A DNA stretch of 64,000 nucleotides from Pseudomonas sp. Bc-h (GTDB lineage Bacteria > Pseudomonadota > Gammaproteobacteria > Pseudomonadales > Pseudomonadaceae): contig NZ_MUIN01000015.1 of NCBI RefSeq assembly GCF_002080045.1, positions 95,260-159,259 of the forward strand. Reading direction: 5' to 3'. The notes below the pieces were generated by a model. That model saw nothing but the letters and a program-made list of their open reading frames with translations. It did not search any database and had not been told where the DNA came from. A program made the position numbers and the translations under genes. This document shows positions 1-7,086 of this stretch, piece by piece. Position 1 is the stretch's first letter, and each line of letters opens with the position of its first letter.

Positions 1-322
1 AAATAACGTCCTGGCTGACCCACCGCCTCGTCCGAATCGCGGCCCGTACCGTCGTGGCCTCCGGCGTCTCCCACAGGGATGGCGTCAGCCTTCGAGAGTC
101 GCGTTGGCTTTTGATTTTGCTTGTATGCGCGATATCCAGACGGCACAAATCGCGACCTGGTTGCAGGCTGAGCGTCGCAAGAAACTGCGAACAACCCCAC
201 AAAAATGATACTGGCACTCTGATACTTTCCACCTGTTCCAAAAGTTGGACAGGTTTTTGCAATACCTGTGTTACAGCGCCTCTGGCGTCAAAAGTTTGAT
301 TTAACGCGCAGGTAAAGAATCG
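1..322. other. Non-coding leader upstream of flhA
   Basis: No convincing gene is seen here. In this lineage flhB normally precedes flhA, and the TAA at positions 4-6 could be the last codon of a gene to the left, but too little is present to say. The stretch ends in the sigma54 promoter and leader of flhA. Confidence 0.6.
246..262 (+). promoter_or_regulatory. Sigma54 (RpoN) promoter of flhA
   Basis: The sequence TTGGACAGGTTTTTGCA has the invariant GG (248-249) and GC (260-261) separated by exactly 10 bases, which is the -24/-12 pattern of RpoN promoters. It lies about 60 bases before the flhA GTG. In Pseudomonas this class of flagellar genes is activated by FleQ with RpoN, so the position fits. 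An upstream FleQ site was not identified. Confidence 0.75.
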
Positions 323-2452
323 GTGGATCGCTCTCAGTTAATCTCTAACACTCGCATTGGACTGGTCGGTCTGGGCCGTGGCCAATTGGGCGTTCCGTTG
401 CTGTTGCTGGTCATGCTGGCAATGATGATGTTGCCGATGCCACCGTTCCTGCTGGACGTGTTCTTCACGTTCAACATTGCTTTGTCCATCGTCGTCCTGC
501 TGGTATGCGTCTACGCACTGCGGCCGCTGGATTTCTCGGTATTCCCAACCATCCTGCTGATCGCCACCTTGTTGCGACTGGCGCTCAACGTGGCGTCCAC
601 TCGGGTGGTGATGCTCCACGGTCAGGACGGCCACGCCGCCGCGGGTAAGGTGATTCAGGCCTTCGGTGAAGTGGTCATCGGCGGCAACTATGTGGTCGGT
701 ATCGTGGTGTTTGCGATCCTCATGATCATCAACTTCGTCGTCGTGACCAAAGGTGCCGGTCGTATCTCCGAGGTGAGCGCGCGTTTCACTCTCGATGCGA
801 TGCCCGGCAAACAGATGGCCATCGACGCCGACCTCAACGCCGGTCTGATCGACCAACCGGAGGCCAAGCGACGTCGTCTGGAAGTCGCCCAGGAAGCCGA
901 GTTCTACGGCTCCATGGACGGTGCCAGCAAGTTCGTGCGCGGTGACGCCGTCGCCGGCCTGTTGATCCTCTTCATCAACCTCATCGGCGGTGTGCTGGTC
1001 GGCATACTTCAACACAACATGACGTTCGCCGACGCCGGCAAGGTCTACGCGTTGTTGACCATCGGTGACGGTTTGGTGGCGCAATTGCCTTCTCTGCTGC
1101 TCTCCACCGCTGCCGCGATCATGGTGACCCGTGCTTCGGGTTCCGAAGAAATGGGCAAGCTGGTCGGTCGCCAGATGTTCACCTCGCACAAGGCTCTGGC
1201 CGTTTCGGCCGGCATCATGATCGTCATGGGGCTGGTGCCGGGCATGCCGCACTTCTCGTTCATCAGCCTGGGGCTGGTGGCAGCGGGTGGCGCCTACCTG
1301 CTGTGGAAGAAACAGAACATGGTCAAGCTGGCCGCGATTCAGGAGGTCAAGCGTCAGCAGGACCTGCTGCCGCCACCGAGTCGCGCGCAGGAATCCAAAG
1401 AGCTGGGCTGGGATGACGTGACCCCGATCGACATGATCGGCCTGGAAGTGGGCTACCGCCTGATTCCGCTGGTGGATCGCAATCAGGGTGGTCAGTTGCT
1501 GGCGCGGATCAAGGGCGTGCGCAAGAAGCTCTCACAGGAGCTGGGCTTCCTGATGCCGACCGTCCACATCCGCGACAACCTCGATCTGGCGCCGAGCGCC
1601 TATCGCTTGACGCTGATGGGCGTGACCCTCGCCGAGGCCGAGATCTACCCGGATCGCGAGCTGGCGATCAACCCTGGTCAAGTCTTTGGCAGCCTTAACG
1701 GCATCAATGCCAAAGACCCGGCGTTCGGCCTGGAAGCGGTCTGGATCGAAATCAGCCAGCGTGCTCAGGCGCAGTCACTGGGCTATACCGTGGTAGATGC
1801 CAGTACAGTAGTGGCAACTCACCTGAACCAGATCCTCTACAAGCACTCTCATGAGTTGATCGGTCACGAGGAAGTCCAGCAATTGATGACCTTGTTGGCC
1901 AAAAGCTCGCCAAAGCTTGCAGAAGAGCTGGTACCCGGCGTGTTGTCGCTGTCGGCGCTGCTTAAGGTGTTGCAGGCGCTGTTGGCCGAACAGGTTCCGG
2001 TACGTGATATTCGCAGCATTGCCGAGGCCATCGCCAACAACGCTGCGCGGAGTCAAGATACCGCCGCATTGGTGGCTGCCGTACGGGTCGGTTTGTCCCG
2101 CGCAATCGTCCAAAGCATTGTCGGCATTGAGCCGGAGCTGCCTGTTATCACGCTTGAGCCAAGGTTGGAACAGATATTGCTCAATAGTCTGCAGAAGGCG
2201 GGTCAGGGTCAGGAAGAAGGCGTTCTGCTCGAACCGAGCATGGCTGAGAAACTTCAGCGCTCGTTGATCGAAGCGGCGCAGCGTCAGGAGATGCAGGGGC
2301 AGCCGGTTATTTTGTTGGTCGCAGGTCCGGTTCGCGCCATGTTGTCCCGCTTCGGGCGTCTGGCAGTACCGAATATGCATGTTTTGGCTTACCAGGAAAT
2401 TCCTGACAATAAGCAAGTCACCATCGTAGCGACTGTCGGGCCGAACGGCTGA
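323..2452 (+). CDS. flhA: Flagellar biosynthesis protein FlhA
   Basis: FlhA is the large inner-membrane component of the flagellar type III export gate; its cytoplasmic ring binds export chaperones and substrates. The 709 residues match the family length. The N-terminal half (to about residue 330) is strongly hydrophobic with several membrane helices, and contains the conserved cytoplasmic loop around DAMPGKQMAIDADLNAG; the C-terminal half is soluble. The start is GTG at 323, giving MDRSQLISNTR, downstream of a sigma54 promoter. It is followed after 11 bases by flhF, so flhA-flhF-fleN-fliA form a probable operon. Confidence 0.97.
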   Translation: MDRSQLISNTRIGLVGLGRGQLGVPLLLLVMLAMMMLPMPPFLLDVFFTFNIALSIVVLLVCVYALRPLDFSVFPTILLIATLLRLALNVASTRVVMLHGQDGHAAAGKVIQAFGEVVIGGNYVVGIVVFAILMIINFVVVTKGAGRISEVSARFTLDAMPGKQMAIDADLNAGLIDQPEAKRRRLEVAQEAEFYGSMDGASKFVRGDAVAGLLILFINLIGGVLVGILQHNMTFADAGKVYALLTIGDGLVAQLPSLLLSTAAAIMVTRASGSEEMGKLVGRQMFTSHKALAVSAGIMIVMGLVPGMPHFSFISLGLVAAGGAYLLWKKQNMVKLAAIQEVKRQQDLLPPPSRAQESKELGWDDVTPIDMIGLEVGYRLIPLVDRNQGGQLLARIKGVRKKLSQELGFLMPTVHIRDNLDLAPSAYRLTLMGVTLAEAEIYPDRELAINPGQVFGSLNGINAKDPAFGLEAVWIEISQRAQAQSLGYTVVDASTVVATHLNQILYKHSHELIGHEEVQQLMTLLAKSSPKLAEELVPGVLSLSALLKVLQALLAEQVPVRDIRSIAEAIANNAARSQDTAALVAAVRVGLSRAIVQSIVGIEPELPVITLEPRLEQILLNSLQKAGQGQEEGVLLEPSMAEKLQRSLIEAAQRQEMQGQPVILLVAGPVRAMLSRFGRLAVPNMHVLAYQEIPDNKQVTIVATVGPNG

Positions 2453-2463
2453 GGTAGTGAGTC

Positions 2464-3819
2464 ATGCAAGTTAAGCGTTTTTTCGCCGCCGATATGCGAC
2501 AAGCCATGAAACTGGTTCGTGATGAGCTGGGCGCTGAAGCCGCCATCATCGGCAACCGGCGGATCGCCGGTGGCGTGGAACTGACCGCCGCGCTGGACTA
2601 CAAATTGTCCGCGCTGGCGCCGCGTGTGCCGAACATCGAGCTTGAAGACGAGCTGCGCAAGACCCAATCGCGGATCGTCAGCGCTCAGGCCGAGCTGACG
2701 CATCGCAGCGAAGTGGACACTGTCGCCAACCGTCAGCTGTTCACCGGCATTGCCATGGACGACAGCAAGCAGATCGAGCCGACGCTGGACGAACCGTTCC
2801 GCCCGTCGATCCACGCCGCCATTGCCGCGGACCGTGCCGAGCGCGCCGAACGTGCCGCCGCCGAGCCTGCCGTGAGCCAGCGGGCCTACGACTCGATGCG
2901 CTCCGAATTGAATGGCCTGCGTGAACTGCTGGAAGTCCAGCTGGGTTCGCTGGCCTGGAATCAACTGCAAGGCACACGCCCGCAACAGGCTAATCTGTGG
3001 CGTCGCCTGCAACGCATCGGCTTGTCCGGCCCGCTGTCGCGCGACTTGCTTGCGATGGTTCCGGATGCTGACGATCAGGCGCACACCTGGCGCATGTTGC
3101 TGGCGCATCTGGCCCGCATGATCGTGACGCCCGATGTAGAGCCGCTGGAAGAGGGCGGGGTGATTGCCATGGTCGGTCCTGCCGGTATGGGCAAGACCAC
3201 CACTCTGGCGAAACTTGCGGCGCAATATGTGTTGAAATACGGCGCGCAAAACATCGCGCTGGTGAGCATGGACAGCTTTCGTATCGGGGCTCAGGAACAG
3301 CTCAAGACGCTGGGACGTATTCTCAATGTGCCGGTGACGCACGTCGATCCGGGACAGTCCCTGGCGCAGGCGCTGGAACCTCTGCTGCGCAAGCGCGTGG
3401 TGTTGATCGACACCGCAGGCCTGCAAGCCAGTGATCCGGCATTGCGTCTGCAGCTGGAAAGCCTGGCAGGCCGTGGTATCAAGGCCCGCAATTATCTGGT
3501 GCTGGCAACGACCAGCCAGAAGCAGGTGCTGACAGCGGCGTACCACAGTTACAAACGTTGCGGCCTGGCCGGGTGCATCCTGACCAAGCTGGACGAAACG
3601 GCAAGCCTTGGCGAAGTGCTGAGCCTTGCAGTGACACACGAGTTACCGGTGGCCTATCTCACTGATGGCCCACGGATACCGGATGATCTGCATCTGCCAC
3701 GTCGGCACCAGCTGGTCAGCAGGGCTGTCAGCGTGCAGATGCAGGAGGAGCCTAGCGAGGAAGCGATGGCGGATATGTTTGCGGATCTTTATCACAGCCC
3801 CGGCAAGCGCGCGGGCTAG
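2464..3819 (+). CDS. flhF: Flagellar GTPase FlhF
   Basis: FlhF is an SRP-type GTPase that marks the cell pole for assembly of polar flagella. The 451-residue protein has a variable basic/acidic N-terminal domain and a C-terminal NG domain with the P-loop GPAGMGKTTT near residue 238, the switch segment MDSFRIGAQEQ, the DTAGL motif and TKLDE for guanine recognition. It lies between flhA and fleN, as usual in polarly flagellated pseudomonads; FleN acts antagonistically on flagellar number. Function is known from the family, not from this sequence alone. Confidence 0.96.
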   Translation: MQVKRFFAADMRQAMKLVRDELGAEAAIIGNRRIAGGVELTAALDYKLSALAPRVPNIELEDELRKTQSRIVSAQAELTHRSEVDTVANRQLFTGIAMDDSKQIEPTLDEPFRPSIHAAIAADRAERAERAAAEPAVSQRAYDSMRSELNGLRELLEVQLGSLAWNQLQGTRPQQANLWRRLQRIGLSGPLSRDLLAMVPDADDQAHTWRMLLAHLARMIVTPDVEPLEEGGVIAMVGPAGMGKTTTLAKLAAQYVLKYGAQNIALVSMDSFRIGAQEQLKTLGRILNVPVTHVDPGQSLAQALEPLLRKRVVLIDTAGLQASDPALRLQLESLAGRGIKARNYLVLATTSQKQVLTAAYHSYKRCGLAGCILTKLDETASLGEVLSLAVTHELPVAYLTDGPRIPDDLHLPRRHQLVSRAVSVQMQEEPSEEAMADMFADLYHSPGKRAG

Positions 3820-3938
3820 GTTAAGGAAAATGACATTGGAAAATACCTGCATCGATGGTCTGCCAGGCATTGTTCACTCAGTGAACGTGCAGCCCGAAAT
3901 GTGGCTTAGGTCTAAGCAAGACAAGGTAAAAAATTAAC

Positions 3939-4772
3939 ATGGGCAGCATGCATCCCGTTCAGGTTATCGCGGTGACCGGTGGCAAAGGTGGCGTAGGCAA
4001 GACCAACGTGTCGGTGAATCTCTCGCTGGCCCTGGCCGAGCTGGGACGTCGCGTCATGTTGCTGGACGCCGATCTGGGTCTGGCCAACGTCGACGTATTG
4101 TTGGGGTTGACCCCTAAACGCACCCTGGCCGACGTCATCGAAGGGCGCTGCGAGCTGCGCGATGTTCTGTTGCAGGGGCCAGGCGGTGTTCGCATCGTGC
4201 CTGCGGCTTCCGGCACTCAGAGCATGGTGCACCTGACGCCTGCGCAACACGCAGGCCTGATTCAGGCATTCAGTGACATCGGCGACAACCTGGACGTGCT
4301 GGTGATCGACACCGCTGCCGGGATCGGCGAGTCGGTGGTCAGCTTCGTTCGCGCGGCTCAGGAAGTGCTGTTGGTGGTCTGCGACGAGCCGACTTCGATC
4401 ACAGACGCCTACGCGCTGATCAAGCTGCTCAACCGCGACTACGGCATGAACCGCTTCCGCGTGCTGGCCAACATGGCGCAGAGCCCGCAGGAAGGGCGCA
4501 ACCTGTTCGCCAAGCTGACCAAGGTCACCGACCGTTTCCTCGACGTGGCCCTGCAATATGTCGGCGCCGTGCCGTATGACGAATGCGTACGCAAGGCGGT
4601 GCAGAAGCAGCGCGCGGTGTACGAGGCGTTCCCCCGTTCCAAATGTGCGCTGGCGTTCAAGGCCATCGCGCAGAAGGTCGATACCTGGCCACTCCCGGCG
4701 AACCCGCGTGGCCACCTTGAATTTTTCGTTGAACGTCTGGTTCATCAGACCAGCGCAGGGCCAGTGTCATGA
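3939..4772 (+). CDS. fleN: Flagellar number regulator FleN (FlhG), MinD-like ATPase
   Basis: FleN/FlhG is a MinD/ParA-type ATPase that limits flagellar number by restraining the activator FleQ. The deviant Walker A motif GGKGGVGKTN sits at residues 14-23, followed by a DADLGLANVD segment typical of the MinD family; 277 residues is the normal length. ATG at 3939 was chosen, with a second in-frame ATG at 3948 (MHPVQV). The preceding 119-base gap from flhF contains a short palindrome, GCTTAGGTCTAAGC, at 3904-3917. The 3' end overlaps fliA by 4 bases (ATGA), implying translational coupling. Confidence 0.96.
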   Translation: MGSMHPVQVIAVTGGKGGVGKTNVSVNLSLALAELGRRVMLLDADLGLANVDVLLGLTPKRTLADVIEGRCELRDVLLQGPGGVRIVPAASGTQSMVHLTPAQHAGLIQAFSDIGDNLDVLVIDTAAGIGESVVSFVRAAQEVLLVVCDEPTSITDAYALIKLLNRDYGMNRFRVLANMAQSPQEGRNLFAKLTKVTDRFLDVALQYVGAVPYDECVRKAVQKQRAVYEAFPRSKCALAFKAIAQKVDTWPLPANPRGHLEFFVERLVHQTSAGPVS

Positions 4773-5509
4773 CAGCAAGCGGCTATCGCATGTACAGCAA
4801 ATCATCCAAAGATTCTCAGTATGAGCTGATCGAGCGTTATGCCCCTCTGGTCAAGCGCATCGCTTACCACTTGCTGGCGCGTCTTCCGGCCAGCGTACAG
4901 GTCGAGGACCTGATTCAGGCCGGCATGATCGGTCTGCTCGAAGTCTCGACCAAGTACGACTCCACCAAGGGTGCGAGTTTCGAGACGTACGCGGGTATTC
5001 GTATCCGTGGCGCGATGCTTGATGAAGTGCGCAAGGGGGACTGGGCGCCACGTTCGGTTCACCGCAATACGCGCATGGTCAGCGACGCGATTCGTGCAAT
5101 TGAAGCAAAAACCGGCCGTGACGCTAAAGATCACGAAGTTGCGGCCGAACTTCAATTGAGTCTCGACGATTACTACGGGATTTTGAACGATACCCTGGGC
5201 AGTCGCCTGTTCAGCTTCGACGACCTGTTGCAGGACGGCGAGCATGAAGGACTGCACGAGGACGGCGCGAGCCAGTCGCTCGAACCGTCACGGGATCTGG
5301 AAGACGAACGCTTCCAGAGCGCGCTGGCGGACGCCATTGCCAACCTGCCCGAGCGTGAACGCCTGGTGCTGGCGCTGTACTACGACGAAGAGCTGAACCT
5401 CAAGGAAATCGGTGAGGTCCTGGGTGTCAGCGAGTCGCGGGTCAGCCAGTTGCATAGCCAGTGCGCCGCGCGGTTGCGCGGCCGGTTGGGCGAGTGGCGC
5501 GCGCGTTGA
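4769..5509 (+). CDS. fliA: RNA polymerase sigma factor FliA (sigma28)
   Basis: FliA directs transcription of late flagellar and chemotaxis genes. The 246 residues show sigma region 2 (YAPLVKRIAYHLLARLP, VEDLIQAGMIGLLE) and region 4 with the helix-turn-helix LKEIGEVLGVSESRVSQLHSQ near the C terminus. The start overlaps the fleN stop (ATGA), so it is likely co-translated with fleN. It is the last gene of the flhA-led group before the cheYZAB operon. Confidence 0.97.
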   Translation: MTASGYRMYSKSSKDSQYELIERYAPLVKRIAYHLLARLPASVQVEDLIQAGMIGLLEVSTKYDSTKGASFETYAGIRIRGAMLDEVRKGDWAPRSVHRNTRMVSDAIRAIEAKTGRDAKDHEVAAELQLSLDDYYGILNDTLGSRLFSFDDLLQDGEHEGLHEDGASQSLEPSRDLEDERFQSALADAIANLPERERLVLALYYDEELNLKEIGEVLGVSESRVSQLHSQCAARLRGRLGEWRAR

Positions 5510-5773
5510 CTCATCAAGCGTAGACCGTGGTGTCTGCGTGTTGCATGTAAGACCGGCTGTGCAAAATGTTGTGTGGGTCATAAGAGAGACAAGGCAGGAG
5601 CCGGTCGGATCAGGTCTTTCAAAGTCCGGTTCCGCTGCGCTCGTCAGTTGTCGATTCAAAACCCCTCTTATTGTTTTCGCACACTGGTCATCAGGTTGTG
5701 CCGGTATTGATTGAACGCGCGTCCAGGTGCTGGACGCGTTAAAGACTGCTTGGAGGTCGAATTGGACAAGAAC

Positions 5774-6148
5774 ATGAAAATCCTCATCGTTGATGACTTC
5801 TCAACGATGCGGCGGATCATAAAAAACCTGTTGCGTGACCTTGGGTTCACCAACACGGCCGAAGCAGATGACGGTACCACCGCATTGCCGATGCTGCAGA
5901 GCGGGGCTTTTGACTTCCTGGTCACTGACTGGAACATGCCAGGCATGTCCGGCATCGACCTGCTGCGTCAGGTGCGTGCCGATGAGCGTCTGCGTCATCT
6001 GCCGGTGTTGATGGTGACTGCCGAAGCCAAGCGCGAGCAGATCATCGAAGCCGCTCAGGCCGGTGTGAACGGCTACGTGGTGAAGCCATTCACCGCCCAA
6101 GTGCTCAAAGAGAAGATCGAGAAGATATTCGAGCGCGTCAATAGCTGA
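5774..6148 (+). CDS. cheY: Chemotaxis response regulator CheY
   Basis: This single-domain receiver, once phosphorylated by CheA, binds the flagellar switch. Its 124 residues include the acid pair D7/D8, the phospho-acceptor D52 in TDWNMPG and K104 in VVKPF. The start is debatable: ATG 5774 gives the usual MKILIVDDF, but the GGAGGT at 5752-5757 is better spaced for an in-frame TTG at 5762, which would add MDKN. The 250-base gap from fliA probably carries the chemotaxis operon promoter, though no clear sigma28 element was recognised. Confidence 0.96.
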   Translation: MKILIVDDFSTMRRIIKNLLRDLGFTNTAEADDGTTALPMLQSGAFDFLVTDWNMPGMSGIDLLRQVRADERLRHLPVLMVTAEAKREQIIEAAQAGVNGYVVKPFTAQVLKEKIEKIFERVNS

Positions 6149-6167
6149 TGTCCGCTGCGAGGGCGCT

Positions 6168-6956
6168 ATGGATCCTAAAGATTCGACAATGGGTGACTTC
6201 GAGTCGACCCTGAAGAAACACGCACAAGAGCTCGTCACCAGCCTCGAAAAAGGCAAGTTCGGCGACGCCGTGCAACTTATCCATGAGCTTAATCAGACCC
6301 GCGATCGTGGCCTGTATCAGGAAGTCGGCAAACTGACGCGCGAGCTGCACAGTGCAATCGTCAATTTCCAGATTGACCCGCACATGCCGCAAGCCGAGGA
6401 AGTGTCGCAGATCACCGATGCCACCGAACGCCTGTCGTATGTTGTCAGGCTCACGGAAGGTGCGGCCAACCGCACCATGGACCTGGTGGAGCAGAGCACG
6501 CCTTTGATGAACGGCCTGAGTGCCGACGCCAAGGCGTTGAGTGCCGATTGGGGACGCTTCATGCGTCGCGAAATCGGCGCTGAAGAGTTTCGTGACCTGG
6601 CCCGCCGCGTCGATGGTTTTCTGACGCGCAGCGAGAAGGAGACCCACGAGGTCGCCAGCCACTTGAACGACATTCTGCTGGCTCAGGATTATCAGGACCT
6701 GACCGGTCAGGTGATCAAGCGCGTGACCCAGTTGGTGACCGAAGTCGAGAGCAATCTGCTCAAGCTGGTGCTGATGGCCAGCCAGGTCGATCGCTTTGCC
6801 GGGATCGAGCACGACCAGGAAGTGTTCCGTAAGCAAAAAGAACAGGAAAAACTTCATTCCAAGGGTGAAGGTCCGCAGATTCATGCCGATAAACGTGAAG
6901 ACGTCGTATCCGGTCAGGATGATGTAGACGATCTGCTATCCAGCCTCGGGTTCTAA
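6168..6956 (+). CDS. cheZ: CheY-P phosphatase CheZ
   Basis: CheZ speeds dephosphorylation of CheY-P and so ends the tumble or reversal signal. The 262-residue, largely helical protein has the catalytic region HLNDILLAQDYQDLTGQVI near residues 165-185, with the active-site glutamine in DYQDLTGQ, and ends in the acidic/amphipathic peptide DDVDDLLSSLGF, which in the family docks onto CheY. It follows cheY by 19 bases. A large hairpin lies between it and cheA. Confidence 0.96.
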   Translation: MDPKDSTMGDFESTLKKHAQELVTSLEKGKFGDAVQLIHELNQTRDRGLYQEVGKLTRELHSAIVNFQIDPHMPQAEEVSQITDATERLSYVVRLTEGAANRTMDLVEQSTPLMNGLSADAKALSADWGRFMRREIGAEEFRDLARRVDGFLTRSEKETHEVASHLNDILLAQDYQDLTGQVIKRVTQLVTEVESNLLKLVLMASQVDRFAGIEHDQEVFRKQKEQEKLHSKGEGPQIHADKREDVVSGQDDVDDLLSSLGF

Positions 6957-6992
6957 CTTTTAGATTCCAGGTTCTATGTGAAAGTGGCGCAA

Positions 6993-7035
6993 GGTTTGCG
7001 CGCGAATGCTTCGACGAAAGCAATGCGCGCAGACC
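6993..7035 (+). other. Two-step hairpin between cheZ and cheA
   Basis: GGTTTGCGCGC (6993-7003) pairs with GCGCGCAGACC (7025-7035) over 11 positions with one G-U pair, and inside the loop TGCTT (7007-7011) pairs with AAGCA (7018-7022). No T-tract follows, so it is not a standard terminator. It could act as an mRNA processing or stability element within the che operon, about 50 bases before the cheA start. Confidence 0.6.
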
Positions 7036-7086
7036 GGTGATGCGGCCTCTGGATCGGTTTGACGGTTAATTTTAGGAGCACCCCCA

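Noticed and set aside
102..122. A second sigma54-like string (TTGGCTTTTGATTTTGCTT)
   Set aside because: The GG and GC are 11 bases apart rather than the required 10.
54..299. An 81-codon open frame before flhA
   Set aside because: It contains the flhA sigma54 promoter, has no ribosome site, and its composition is not gene-like.
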